DNA of 63,121 bases from Bacteroidia bacterium (GTDB taxonomy: Bacteria; Bacteroidota; Bacteroidia; JAIBAJ01). The notes under the pieces are model-generated. The model was not told the DNA's origin. It was given only the letters and a program-made list of their open reading frames with translations, and did not search any database. The stretch lies in NCBI GenBank assembly GCA_019695265.1, contig JAIBAJ010000008.1, positions 1 to 63,121 on the forward strand, in the 5' to 3' direction. Below, one piece after another: positions 8,713 through 17,148 of the stretch; positions within the stretch are counted from its first letter, which is position 1, and every line of letters begins with the position of its first letter. The translations under genes and the position numbers were made by a program.

Positions 8713-9123
8713 ATGCAAAAAATGATAATTGGTTCGAAAGATTCTCCGATGGTTTTGAAAACCCCTCCGTTAAGTTCTGAATACACCATGCATGTAGAAA
8801 GCAAAGATGGAAAGGAAATTTTAGTTTGTACAGTAGGGAAAACGGTACTCCATTACAATATACAGTGCTTGCAAGATTTGCATGCCATGTTGAAAAAGCA
8901 TGGAGATTGGATGGAATTAGGTAGTGCAGACGAACAAAAACCTGCTAAAGAAGGTACCGTAGAAGCATGGGGTAGGTCTCCGGAAAACCCGGTTGGAGGA
9001 TGGTATGGATTAAAGAAAGGCTTAAGAGGAAGGTTTGGAATGTACATTCCCCCATTAATGGAAGCTCTTGGATTAGCGGAACTAACCCACGAACCCAAAG
9101 GAAATAAAATGCGTGCAAAATAA
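8713..9123 (+). CDS. Conserved hypothetical protein
   Basis: 136 residues, soluble, no signal peptide. The C-terminal half has a strongly patterned segment (WGRSPENPVGGWYGLKKGLR then RFGMYIPPLMEALGLAEL) that looks like a conserved domain, but I cannot name it. The frame is open back to 8653 inside the previous gene; I chose the ATG at 8713, which follows the previous stop and leaves a normal gap. It is followed 10 bp later by a YdeI-type gene, suggesting co-expression. Confidence 0.65.
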   Translation: MQKMIIGSKDSPMVLKTPPLSSEYTMHVESKDGKEILVCTVGKTVLHYNIQCLQDLHAMLKKHGDWMELGSADEQKPAKEGTVEAWGRSPENPVGGWYGLKKGLRGRFGMYIPPLMEALGLAELTHEPKGNKMRAK

Positions 9124-9133
9124 ACTTTGGTAA

Positions 9134-9619
9134 GTGTATAGATTTGAAGCCGTAATTCATTTAATTGGAGTAAATCCCTTTGTTTTCGTCCCTGAATTGA
9201 TTTTGGAGAATTTGTTCTTGAAATCCGGCAAAAGAAAAGGCAGTATTCCAATTTCAGGTCAAATTAACGGTAAAGATTTTCAACAGACCTTGGTCAGGTT
9301 TGACGGCGAATGGCGGTTGTATATAAATACTGCTATGCTGAAGAATTCTCCTAAACGAATTGGGGAAACAGTGAAGTTGATGATTGATTTTGACCCATCA
9401 GACCGAAGCATCGCATGTCCGGAACAGTTAAAACAGGCCTTGGATCAAAATCCGGATGCCAAATTGATTTTTGAAAAATTATCCCCTTCCAGGCAAAAAG
9501 AAATTGTTAGGTATATCGCCAGATTAAAATCGGAGCAATCCATTCAAAAAAATTTGGAAAAAGCCATTGCCTTTCTCAAGGGACAAGGTAGATTCGTAGG
9601 ACGAGCTAAACCTGAGTAA
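9134..9619 (+). CDS. DUF1905 / YdeI (OmdA-type) domain protein
   Basis: A 161-aa protein with an N-terminal DUF1905 beta-barrel-like domain (about 1-85: KRKGSIPISGQINGK, RLYINTAMLK) and a C-terminal bacteriocin-protection/OmdA-type helical segment (about 100-155: LSPSRQKEIVRYIARLKSE). The function is unknown. Translation most likely begins at the GTG at 9134, because no in-frame ATG exists before the conserved N-terminal strand. Fifteen bases upstream the previous gene ends, and 4 bases downstream the GNAT gene begins. A second protein with the same C-terminal type is at 14830. Confidence 0.8.
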   Translation: MYRFEAVIHLIGVNPFVFVPELILENLFLKSGKRKGSIPISGQINGKDFQQTLVRFDGEWRLYINTAMLKNSPKRIGETVKLMIDFDPSDRSIACPEQLKQALDQNPDAKLIFEKLSPSRQKEIVRYIARLKSEQSIQKNLEKAIAFLKGQGRFVGRAKPE

Positions 9620-9623
9620 TCTC

Positions 9624-10175
9624 ATGATAGAAATTGAAACATCCAGACTTCTCTTGAAAGGCATTGATATTTCAACCTTTCATACACTTTTTAGAAACCA
9701 TACCGATCAAGAGTTGATGGTGTTTTTTGGAGTAGAAGGCGACGGATTTGATTTTTATAAGGAAATACATGAAAAAGGAGGAGCAACCTTTCGGATTTCT
9801 CAATTCTTTTTTGTTATACAACGGAAAGAAGATGGAAGAGCAATTGGTGAATGTGGTTTTCATACCTGGAATACCTTTCACAAAAAGGCTGAACTGTATT
9901 ATAAACTTCATCAGGATGCATTTAAAAACAAAGGGTATATGGGCGAAGCATTGAAGGAAATAATTGAATTTGGATTTTTGAAACTGGATTTGCATCGAAT
10001 TCAAGCATTAATAGATCCCAATAACCTGCCCTCCTTTAAGTTGTTGAAGAAAAATGGGTTTGAATTGGAAGGTAGGTTGAAAGAGGATTATTGTGTGAAT
10101 GGAATATTTGAAGATTCTGATTCTTATTGTTTACTCAGACCAAACTGGGAATTGAGGAATGTAAGACAAAAATAA
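9624..10175 (+). CDS. GNAT-family N-acetyltransferase (RimJ/RimL-like)
   Basis: A 183-aa single-domain acetyl-CoA-dependent acetyltransferase. It opens with IETSRLLLKGI, typical of the RimJ/RimL branch. The acetyl-CoA segment is GECGFHTWNTFHKKAELYY followed by YMGEALKEIIEFGF, and NLPSFKLLKKNGFELEGRLK is the usual C-terminal signature. Homologues modify ribosomal protein N-termini or small molecules; the substrate here is unknown. It is the last gene of a plus-strand run; a 130-bp gap with a promoter separates it from the flotillin-like gene. Confidence 0.9.
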   Translation: MIEIETSRLLLKGIDISTFHTLFRNHTDQELMVFFGVEGDGFDFYKEIHEKGGATFRISQFFFVIQRKEDGRAIGECGFHTWNTFHKKAELYYKLHQDAFKNKGYMGEALKEIIEFGFLKLDLHRIQALIDPNNLPSFKLLKKNGFELEGRLKEDYCVNGIFEDSDSYCLLRPNWELRNVRQK

Positions 10176-10214
10176 CGAAGTTTTTTGTTCTGAAAAAGTT
10201 TTCAACTCTTCTGA

Positions 10215-10241
10215 ATTGGTATATAAACCCTTGTATTTTTG
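10215..10241 (+). promoter_or_regulatory. Bacteroidota-type promoter for the flotillin-like gene
   Basis: A -7 box TATTTTTG at 10234-10241 matches the Bacteroidota consensus TAnnTTTG. A TTG at 10215-10217, 16 bases upstream, fits the -33 element. Transcription would begin near 10248, about 58 bases before the ATG at 10306. The match is by eye. Confidence 0.5.
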
Positions 10242-10305
10242 GAAGGTAATTGCATGCATAAATATGTAATTTCCTCTTATTTTTTTAATTCTTAATTTTT
10301 TTCAA

Positions 10306-12252
10306 ATGGGCTTTCTTCTTTCTTATGGTTGGATAATACTATTGGTTTTATGTTTAGTATTATACAAATACATTCTTCGATTTATAATGGGAATGGTTAT
10401 TGTTCCTGAGGATAGAATTGGTTTGGTAACCAAGAAATTTGTCTTGTTTGGCCCGAATAAAGAATTGCCCGGTGGACGAATCATTGCAACTAACGGAGAA
10501 GCAGGTTTTCAGGCCAATACATTAGCACCCGGTTTATACTTTGGTATGTGGTTTTGGCAATACGAAATAACCATGGAACAATTTACCATCATACCTGAAG
10601 GTAAAATTGGTTTGGTTTTGGCCAAAGACGGAGCGGAAATTCCAACTGGTAATATACTTGGACAGAAGGTAGAATGTGATAATTTTCAGGATGCAGGTAA
10701 ATTTCTTCAAAATGGTGGACAACGAGGTCGGCAAACAACCTATATAACAGCCGGTTCTTATCGGATAAATACGATGTTGTTCCAGGTATCTATTTCAGAA
10801 ATGATTCGGATTCAGGAAAGCAGGGTTGGGATTGTAACAACCTTGGACGGAATGCCGGTTGAACAAGGGCAAATTGCAGGAAAATTGGTTGATGGTCATA
10901 ATAATTTTCAAGATTTTGATGCTTTTATAAAAAATGGAGGTAACAGAGGTTTGCAACCTCAGGTAATTTTGGCCGGCTCATACAATTTAAATCCTTGGGC
11001 AATTCAAATTGAAGAAACCCCAATGACCGAAATCCCTATTGGTTATGTAGGGGTGGTTATATCCTTCGTAGGTAAGGATGGGGCAGACTTAACCGGTAAG
11101 GAATTTACCCATGGTAATATAGTTGAACGCGGTAGCAAAGGTGTTTGGATGGAACCACTCGGACCCGGTAAATATCCTATCAATAAATACACTATGAAAG
11201 TGGAGTTGGTGCCAACTACGAACCTCGTTCTGAATTGGGCATCTGCACGCAGTGAAGCACATAACTTGGATAAAAATTTGTCCACTATCACTGTTCGGTC
11301 TAAAGATGGCTTCCCTTTTAATTTAGATGTTGCACAGATTATTCATGTTCCATCCATCGAAGCTCCAAAAGTTATAGCACGATTTGGTAATATGGTAAAT
11401 TTGGTTTCGCAGGTATTAGAACCAACCATTGGGAATTATTTTAGAAATTCGGCACAGGATAGCGATGTCATTGCATTTTTGAGTACAAGGAAGGAAAGAC
11501 AAGATTCTGCAAAAGCCCATATTAAAAAGGTTTTGGATGAATATAACGTGAATGCAGTTGATACCTTAATCGGAGACATTGTTCCTCCTGAAACCTTAAT
11601 GAAAACCTTGACCGATCGTAAAATTGCCGAAGAACAAAAAATTACCTACGATACCCAAAAACGTGCTCAGGAAACAAGGCAAGGTATGGAAAAGGAAACC
11701 GCTATTGCCGATATGCAAAAGGATATTGTAAGAGCCCAGCAAAGTGTAGAAATCGCAGAACGAACAGCCAATGCTACCGTTAAAAAGGCAGAGGGAGATG
11801 CTGCAAGTGTGAAATTGGCTGTAAGTGCAGAAGCAGAATCTACTAAAATGAGAGCTCATGCCGAGGCCGAATCTACGAAATTGCGTGCAGAAGCCGAATC
11901 CCAAGCCATTAAATTAAAAGCATCTGCCGAAGCAGAAAAGATCTCTTTGACCGGTAATGCCGAAGCTTCTAAAATTTCTGCCATTGGTAAATCTAACGCT
12001 CAAGCCTATGAATTAGCCGTTAAAGCTCTGGGAGGAGATAACTTTACCAGGTATAAAATCACCGAAGAATTGTCAAAAGGTCATATCAAATTAATCCCGG
12101 ATGTATTAATTGGTGGTAATAACTCCCAAGGTAATGCAATGGATGGCTTGCTTGGCCTGAAGCTGATGGAAATGATGGACCCTAATAAAAAAGTGGAAGG
12201 CTCTCCTAAAACGACCACCGATCCAACCGGTAGTCCGGATTTAAATCAATAA
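10306..12252 (+). CDS. Flotillin-like SPFH domain membrane scaffold protein
   Basis: A 648-aa protein with one N-terminal membrane helix (about residues 7-27) followed by a repeat-like beta region with several 'I..G.IG.V' units (residues 30-240) and an SPFH/Band 7 core (about 240-410). A long Ala/Glu/Lys-rich coiled coil (about 430-580, repeated AEAEST, AEAESQAIKLKA) leads to a short C-terminal tail. Flotillin-type SPFH proteins oligomerise at the inner membrane and organise membrane microdomains. The N-terminal beta region makes it longer than typical FloA/FloT. A SRPBCC gene begins 3 bases after its stop. The family is confident; cargo unknown. Confidence 0.85.
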   Translation: MGFLLSYGWIILLVLCLVLYKYILRFIMGMVIVPEDRIGLVTKKFVLFGPNKELPGGRIIATNGEAGFQANTLAPGLYFGMWFWQYEITMEQFTIIPEGKIGLVLAKDGAEIPTGNILGQKVECDNFQDAGKFLQNGGQRGRQTTYITAGSYRINTMLFQVSISEMIRIQESRVGIVTTLDGMPVEQGQIAGKLVDGHNNFQDFDAFIKNGGNRGLQPQVILAGSYNLNPWAIQIEETPMTEIPIGYVGVVISFVGKDGADLTGKEFTHGNIVERGSKGVWMEPLGPGKYPINKYTMKVELVPTTNLVLNWASARSEAHNLDKNLSTITVRSKDGFPFNLDVAQIIHVPSIEAPKVIARFGNMVNLVSQVLEPTIGNYFRNSAQDSDVIAFLSTRKERQDSAKAHIKKVLDEYNVNAVDTLIGDIVPPETLMKTLTDRKIAEEQKITYDTQKRAQETRQGMEKETAIADMQKDIVRAQQSVEIAERTANATVKKAEGDAASVKLAVSAEAESTKMRAHAEAESTKLRAEAESQAIKLKASAEAEKISLTGNAEASKISAIGKSNAQAYELAVKALGGDNFTRYKITEELSKGHIKLIPDVLIGGNNSQGNAMDGLLGLKLMEMMDPNKKVEGSPKTTTDPTGSPDLNQ

Positions 12253-12255
12253 GGA

Positions 12256-12720
12256 ATGCTCCCAAACTATGAAATAACAGTAGATTCCAATTGTGTAATT
12301 GAATCTATCCACGAATTTAACTTCTCCGTCAATAGATTGTATACGGCTTTTTCAAATGCTGAATATCTTCAACAATGGTGGGGACCTCATGGTTTTACCA
12401 ATACCTTTTATATTTTCGACTTTAAACCCATGGGAAATTGGAGTTTCGTCATGCATGGACCTAACGGAGCAAACTACCAAAATGATTGTCAATTCCTGGT
12501 AATTAAACCCAATGAGAAATTGGTATGGAATCACCATTCCAACCCCAAATTTCAAATGAATGTGCAGTTTGTCCCGTTGGAAGAACAAAAGTCGAAATTA
12601 ATCTTCGGCATGAGGTTTCTTTCTTCGGAACAATGTCAGGCTCTTAAAGCGTTTATTCTTGAGAAAAATGAAGAGAATTTTCAAAGGTTAACCCCAATTC
12701 TATTTAAAATTCCAGGATAA
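12256..12720 (+). CDS. SRPBCC / AHSA1-type domain protein
   Basis: 154 residues with an AHSA1-like SRPBCC domain: the EFNFSVNRLYTAFSNAEYLQ entry, then QQWWGPHGFTN, a classic AHSA1 motif, a G-rich strand with FVMHGPNG, and a C-terminal helix. The ligand is unknown. Its start lies 3 bases after the flotillin-like gene, so it is almost certainly co-translated with it. It is a second, distinct member besides the gene at 4436, and a third START-like gene is at 46958. Confidence 0.85.
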   Translation: MLPNYEITVDSNCVIESIHEFNFSVNRLYTAFSNAEYLQQWWGPHGFTNTFYIFDFKPMGNWSFVMHGPNGANYQNDCQFLVIKPNEKLVWNHHSNPKFQMNVQFVPLEEQKSKLIFGMRFLSSEQCQALKAFILEKNEENFQRLTPILFKIPG

Positions 12721-12887
12721 TAGCTGCTCGTTTTTTAAGTATGCAAATCCCTGTTTTTTTGTCTTCACAGCATTGCATTTCCAATAGAATGGATGCTTTT
12801 ATTGAATAGTTGCTGTGCCCGATTCCTATTCTCATTTTTTTTTCGGAAGGAGTACCTCGAATTAATTTCATTTTACCTTTGAAAAGC

Positions 12888-13646
12888 ATGCGAAATTTAA
12901 AAAAGGCCAGGTTTCTAATTTGCATTGTATTCATATTCAGTTGGATACGGCCTTGTTTCGCACAAGTTGATGTGCCTGGACTTGCTATTTCCAAAGTTAC
13001 TGAGAACCTGTATGTTTTTACAAGCTATCGTTTAATTGGCGATAGCCCTTTTCCTGCTAACGGACTTTACATGGTTGCCAAAGATGGTGTATATATGATT
13101 GATACTCCCTGGGATACTACCCAATTTCAACCTTTACTCGATTCCATTGAAGCAAAACACCACCTCGCAGTTAAAGCCATTGTTTCCACTCATTCCCATG
13201 ATGATCGTACCGCCGGACTTACCTATTATCGAAAAAAAGGAATCGCTACCTATACCAGTAAATTAACCGATAAACTCTGTATTAAAAATAAGGAATCAAG
13301 AGCCGAGTTCCATTTTGATCAGGATACCACATTTATTTGGGGAGGAGTCAAGGTTTTGGTCCATTATCCAGGACCCGGACATAGCCCTGATAACCTGGTA
13401 ATTTGGTTCGAAGATCAGGCTCTGCTATTTGGCGGTTGCCTCGTTAAAAGTGTAGAAGCTACAAACCTTGGAAACCTAGAAGATGCGGATGTGAAAAAAT
13501 GGGAAAGAACCTTGCTTCACCTCATGGATCGTTTTAAACAAGCAAAGTGGGTTATTCCCGGACATCAGGATTGGTCTGGAAAAGTCGCTATAAAACATAG
13601 CTTAAATTTGGTGAATGGTTATCTGCACTCCAATCCTAAGAAGTAA
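12888..13646 (+). CDS. Subclass B1-type metallo-beta-lactamase family protein
   Basis: A 252-aa exported metallo-hydrolase. After a signal peptide (cleavage near FAQ, residue 26) all B1 zinc ligands are present: His102, His104 and Asp106 in HSHDDR, His165 in PGPGHSPDN, Cys184 in GGCLVKS and His226 in PGHQDW. HSHDDRTAG and GGCLVKS are the marks of true B1 beta-lactamases (BlaB, IND, CcrA group) rather than glyoxalase-type relatives, and length fits. Such chromosomal enzymes are common in Bacteroidota and act in the periplasm. The frame is open back to 12810, but the ATG at 12888 gives a clean signal peptide. No resistance neighbours or mobile genes are seen. Activity is inferred only from ligands. 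Confidence 0.85.
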   Translation: MRNLKKARFLICIVFIFSWIRPCFAQVDVPGLAISKVTENLYVFTSYRLIGDSPFPANGLYMVAKDGVYMIDTPWDTTQFQPLLDSIEAKHHLAVKAIVSTHSHDDRTAGLTYYRKKGIATYTSKLTDKLCIKNKESRAEFHFDQDTTFIWGGVKVLVHYPGPGHSPDNLVIWFEDQALLFGGCLVKSVEATNLGNLEDADVKKWERTLLHLMDRFKQAKWVIPGHQDWSGKVAIKHSLNLVNGYLHSNPKK

Positions 13647-13955
13647 TTGGCGGTTTTTATTGGAGGTTCAGTAAGGAAGATTTTTGAAAATTTATACTTC
13701 CCCAAACGAATGCTCCCAAAAATAAGCTTAAGCTCAAATGAAATTAGTTGAAAGGAACGAATTTTACCGGAAAAAGGTATTCTATTAAGGCCTCCCCATT
13801 TTTTTCTTCCAATATTCCATTTTCATTCCTAGCCCATTAATTGGGGTGGAGGTATTTTCAATGTTTCGTTCACATGCCTGTATTTTGGCATTTCACTCTC
13901 TTTTACCCAAAAAAAAGTTTGATATTTCAACCTGATTTAGAACTTCGCAGATTCC
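13647..13955. other. Intergenic stretch without a supported gene
   Basis: The gap lies between the metallo-beta-lactamase gene and the next plus-strand gene. It is AT-rich with a short run around 13790-13855 in which CCTCC and GGAGG could form an imperfect stem, without a T-tract that would make a convincing terminator. No repeat copy or other element was recognised. Confidence 0.4.
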
Positions 13956-14456
13956 ATGTTTAATTTTTCCATTTTTCCAACCCAAACCTATCGTTTGAAT
14001 CTATCCCATTCATCCGAGAAGGTACTCCAGATACTTCGAAAGCATACTACTGAACTTGGTTCCGATAACCAGCAAAATTTCCTTTTTGAAGGTGAAATAG
14101 GTGTCAATTCGTTTAAAATCAGTTTGTTAGATAAAAGTTCTGCCTTGCTTAAACAGCCTTTCCCTACAATTTATGGAAAACTTGTTGCTGATCATGACAA
14201 AGGTTCTACCTGGGAAATTGGTTTTTATGCCAATCGACTTTATGCATTTGTTTTGCTACTTATTTTAATTAATAATTTCTACCTAGCTGCCAAGAAAGGT
14301 TACTCCTGGGGATATTATGGAGGTATGGCAATTTTCTTCTTCGTTTTCTATTCAACCATGTTTTTAGTAAATAGAAATCATTCCCGAAACTCCAGAATGC
14401 AACTGGAAGAACTCTTGAGTGAAGGCATTGCTGAATTTAAATCATTTGATAACTAA
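13956..14456 (+). CDS. Hypothetical protein with two membrane helices
   Basis: 166 residues: a soluble N-terminal part of about 90 residues without a family I recognise, then two hydrophobic helices (about 95-112 and 120-139) and a charged C-terminal tail. Small inner-membrane proteins of this layout occur in many Bacteroidota. The following YjbR gene starts 10 bases after its stop, suggesting one transcript. No further inference is justified. Confidence 0.65.
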   Translation: MFNFSIFPTQTYRLNLSHSSEKVLQILRKHTTELGSDNQQNFLFEGEIGVNSFKISLLDKSSALLKQPFPTIYGKLVADHDKGSTWEIGFYANRLYAFVLLLILINNFYLAAKKGYSWGYYGGMAIFFFVFYSTMFLVNRNHSRNSRMQLEELLSEGIAEFKSFDN

Positions 14457-14466
14457 TTCAAATAAT

Positions 14467-14775
14467 ATGAATTTTGAAGAATTGAAAACGGTAGTTTATT
14501 CCTTGCCAAATGTGGTAGAAAAGCCTCACTTTGACCGTGTTTCTTTTTCCTCTGCCAAACGAATATTTGCCACCTACCATCAACCGTCCAATTCGGCCAA
14601 CCTGAAACTGTCTGATGTGGATCAAGATGTTTATTCAGTTATTTGCAAAGGGATGGTTTATCCTGTTCCTAACAAATGGGGAATACAAGGTTGGACTACC
14701 TTCGAATTAACAAACATACCTGAAGATATTTTTTTGGAAGCATTGAACCAAGCCTATCAGGATTCCTTAATTTAG
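14467..14775 (+). CDS. MmcQ/YjbR family protein
   Basis: A 102-aa protein of the MmcQ/YjbR fold, a double-wing DNA-binding-like small protein of unknown role. The segments VEKPHFDRVSFSS, IFATYHQPSN, ANLKLS and WGIQGWTTFELTNI follow the family's pattern. The frame is open upstream into the previous gene; the ATG at 14467 gives the normal family N-terminus (MNFEELKTVVYSLPNVVEKP). A paralogue is at 62610. The family call is good; function is unknown. Confidence 0.82.
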   Translation: MNFEELKTVVYSLPNVVEKPHFDRVSFSSAKRIFATYHQPSNSANLKLSDVDQDVYSVICKGMVYPVPNKWGIQGWTTFELTNIPEDIFLEALNQAYQDSLI

Positions 14776-14829
14776 ACCTATCAAAACTAAGATTCCATAC
14801 AAATTAACTTTTATTTTTTATTTCCGCTT

Positions 14830-15456
14830 ATGGCAATTACTCGTGATATAAATACCTATTTTGAAAGTGGTTGTGGTCGGTGCGAATTGGCCGGAACTCC
14901 TGAATGTAAAGTGCATACCTGGCAACACGAACTCAGGCTTTTCAGAAAGTTACTTTTGGATTGTGGTCTCACCGAAGAGGTTAAATGGGGCTCGCCAACC
15001 TACACCTACAAGGGAACTATTCTTTTTATGCTGGGTGCCTTTAAATCCAATTGTGTCCTCAGTTTTATCAAAGGTGTTTTGTTAAAGGATGAAGCTAAGA
15101 TCCTTCAAAGCCCTGGTGAAAATTCACAATCTGCCAGGGTTTTTAGAGTTGCTAAAGTGGCTTCTATACAGGAAAATTATGATGTGTTGAAGGCTTATAT
15201 TTTTGAAGCTATGCAAGCCGAAGATGCCGGATTGAAAGTTGAATTTAAGAAAGCAGAAGAGCATGAAAAACCGGAAGAATTACTAGCCTGTTTTGATAAA
15301 ATTCCTGGATTAAAAGCTGCCTTTGAAGCTTTAACTAAGGGTCGTCAAAGGGCTTATCTGCTGCATTTTACCGGTTCAAAAAATTCGTCTACCCGCATGT
15401 CCAGAATTGAAAAATATGTTCCCAAAATCCTAAGTGGCAAGGGAATGATGGATTAG
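14830..15456 (+). CDS. YdeI family protein (DUF1801 plus OmdA-type C-terminus)
   Basis: 208 residues: an N-terminal DUF1801/YdhG-like domain (about 25-125; VKWGSPTYTYKGTILFMLGAF is the diagnostic strand pair) and a C-terminal segment with LTKGRQRAYLLHFTGSKNSS and RIEKYVPKILSGKG, the usual end of YdeI-type proteins. The reaction or ligand is unknown. There are two cysteines close together (CGRCELAG) near the N-terminus, not typical of a metal site in this family. It ends the plus-strand run of small genes before the first repeat pair. Confidence 0.85.
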   Translation: MAITRDINTYFESGCGRCELAGTPECKVHTWQHELRLFRKLLLDCGLTEEVKWGSPTYTYKGTILFMLGAFKSNCVLSFIKGVLLKDEAKILQSPGENSQSARVFRVAKVASIQENYDVLKAYIFEAMQAEDAGLKVEFKKAEEHEKPEELLACFDKIPGLKAAFEALTKGRQRAYLLHFTGSKNSSTRMSRIEKYVPKILSGKGMMD

Positions 15457-15524
15457 CTTTTTCTCCAATTTTTAACTCCTGCCTTTTTCCTTGGGCCATT
15501 TTTTGTTCATTTTTTAAATTATAA

Positions 15525-15665
15525 GGGGGGCCCATTCGCATACGATTTTTTTCCTTTTCTTTCATTGGTAAGGCTCATGGCCGGGCTTTCGGCTGTAGTC
15601 AGCGTTACCCTCCGCCAAAAGGCTGCGGGTAACGCTGAGCTACTTGCCTCTATCCCTGCCCCGAC
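15525..15665 (+). repeat. Dispersed structured repeat R3 (subfamily II)
   Basis: First member of a head-to-head pair in the 783-bp gap between the YdeI gene and the T9SS protein gene. Box A is GGGGGGCCCATTCGCA, box B AAGGCTCATGGCCGGGC then TTTCGGCTGTAGTC, box C GAGCTACTTGCCTCTATCC. The inner hairpin is a perfect 10-bp stem: AGCGTTACCC at 15601-15610 pairs with GGGTAACGCT at 15627-15636 around a 16-nt loop. That stem sequence is not shared with any other copy in the window. Confidence 0.85.
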
Positions 15666-15916
15666 CAAACCCAACCAGTGTGCAAGGAACTAGTTGGTGC
15701 TGAACCAGCGTTGTTGCTTCCGGTAGTATCCAACTAAACTTAGGGTCTGCAAAAAAAAACTAAAACCAATGATTAGCCGGAAAATAAATAGTCTTTTGCT
15801 CTATTGGATTGCATGGTGTAATCTTAACTTGCCTGGAATTCCATGTTTCCCTTTTGCACTGGATCAATAGCTACAGAAATAGGTTGGAAGAAAACTTTCA
15901 GGTTGAGGTTGCGCCT

Positions 15917-16058
15917 CGGGCAACGATAGAGGCAAGTAGCTCCAAGCCAACGCAGCGTTTAGCGGAGTGGGCTTGGACTACAGCCGAAAGCGTGACCCGA
16001 ACGCCCATGCACATTTTGGGGATTTTGCAAAAAGTAAAGTAGGGCGGAGGGGGCCCGC
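15917..16058 (-). repeat. Dispersed structured repeat R4 (subfamily I)
   Basis: Second member of the pair, inverted relative to R3 and facing it with box C, 251 bp apart. Read on the minus strand it runs from box A (GCGGGCCCCCTCCGCCC) through box B (GGGCGTTCGGGTCACGC) to box C (GCCTCTATCGTTGCCCG). The inner hairpin has the 8-bp stem TCCAAGCC (15941-15948) with GGCTTGGA (15970-15977). ORFs that cross this copy are shadows. Confidence 0.85.
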
Positions 16059-16225
16059 AAAATAGGAATTTTAAAAAATAGGCAATTCGTCTTGTTTGAC
16101 CTTTTTAGCCGACCCTGAAATCCCCAATACACGGGTAGATTGCTGTGTTTTTGCAAATTCTAACTAGTAAAAGTCACCTGCTGATAAGTTCCGGTTGCTG
16201 AGGTAAATATGGAGCGAAATTGTTC

Positions 16226-16233
16226 TAGTTTTG
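16226..16233 (+). promoter_or_regulatory. -7 box close to the start of the T9SS protein gene
   Basis: TAGTTTTG matches TAnnTTTG and ends 6 bases before the ATG at 16240. A correctly spaced TTG -33 element is not evident. If used, the transcript would have almost no 5' leader. Weak evidence, by eye. Confidence 0.3.
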
Positions 16234-16239
16234 CAGGAG

Positions 16240-17148
16240 ATGAAATTTCTGAAATGCTTGTTTTTATTGATGTTTCTAAACGGAATAGGTGTAAAAATTT
16301 GCCATTCTCAAACTACCTTGGAGTTGAGTGATACAACCAATAAATGGTACGAATTTGGTTTGTACTATGGGGCAGATTATTACCAGCGTTCGCATTTGGT
16401 TAATTATTTTGAAGGGGATACCAATTTGTATAACATGGATTTCAGGAAGTTATACAGCAAAAACAAGGACACTGTTTTTTATCCAAGCACTATTGTTCCA
16501 ATCGAAAATACCATATACAGAGGGTGTTTCAGGCAAGAGGGACAAAAGGTTTACTTCATTTTACCAAACCAGGAAGTTCCACGTTTGTATTGTGATTTTG
16601 ATATGCAGGAAGGCGATACGTTAAAGTATTATTACAATCCGTTGGGTGCCAAAGTGCTTGAGATTAATTCTGTTATGTTTGGGGCTCATGTACTTAGGGA
16701 ATATCGCTTAGATAACGAATTTGTTTTTTTTGAAGGAATTGGTAATGGCTTGGGACTATTTCGTGATTTCAGTGCCGGATTTGAAGGTGGGCAGTATTTA
16801 GTATGTTTTGAAAACCAGGGATTAGACCAGGATGTTTATCAATTGTTTGGAGATGTGCCAACTTGTATTACTGATCAGGTTTTATCTGTTCAGGAGATCA
16901 AGCCGGAGCATGAAAAGAAGAATTTGTATCCCAACCCGGTTCGCGACAATTTATATTTTAATAAGCCGGTTTTAGGAAATCAGCTTCGTTGTTTGGTCTA
17001 TACCGGCATGGGAATGCCTGTAAAAGTGGAGGCCTCCTGGCTTCATACCAACCACCTCGAAGTAAGCGATTTGCCTTCGGGAATTTATTTTATACAGGTT
17101 TGGAGCGGCAAAAGCATATTGCTTTGGGAACGATTTGTGAAGGAGTAG
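16240..17148 (+). CDS. Secreted protein with T9SS C-terminal sorting domain
   Basis: A 302-aa exported protein. A signal peptide runs over residues 1-24 (ending near ICHSQ), the middle is a beta-rich region I do not recognise, and the last 75 residues form a T9SS sorting domain that begins NLYPNPVRDNLYF and has the late LPSGIYFIQVW motif. It should be exported across the outer membrane by T9SS and attached to the surface or released. The TTG at 16231 is also in frame, but the ATG at 16240 fits the signal peptide. It is monocistronic by position. Confidence 0.82.
   Translation: MKFLKCLFLLMFLNGIGVKICHSQTTLELSDTTNKWYEFGLYYGADYYQRSHLVNYFEGDTNLYNMDFRKLYSKNKDTVFYPSTIVPIENTIYRGCFRQEGQKVYFILPNQEVPRLYCDFDMQEGDTLKYYYNPLGAKVLEINSVMFGAHVLREYRLDNEFVFFEGIGNGLGLFRDFSAGFEGGQYLVCFENQGLDQDVYQLFGDVPTCITDQVLSVQEIKPEHEKKNLYPNPVRDNLYFNKPVLGNQLRCLVYTGMGMPVKVEASWLHTNHLEVSDLPSGIYFIQVWSGKSILLWERFVKE

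Noticed and set aside
13790-13855. Terminator after the metallo-beta-lactamase gene
   Set aside because: The stem is imperfect with a long loop, lies over 140 bases from the stop and lacks a T-tract in the right place.
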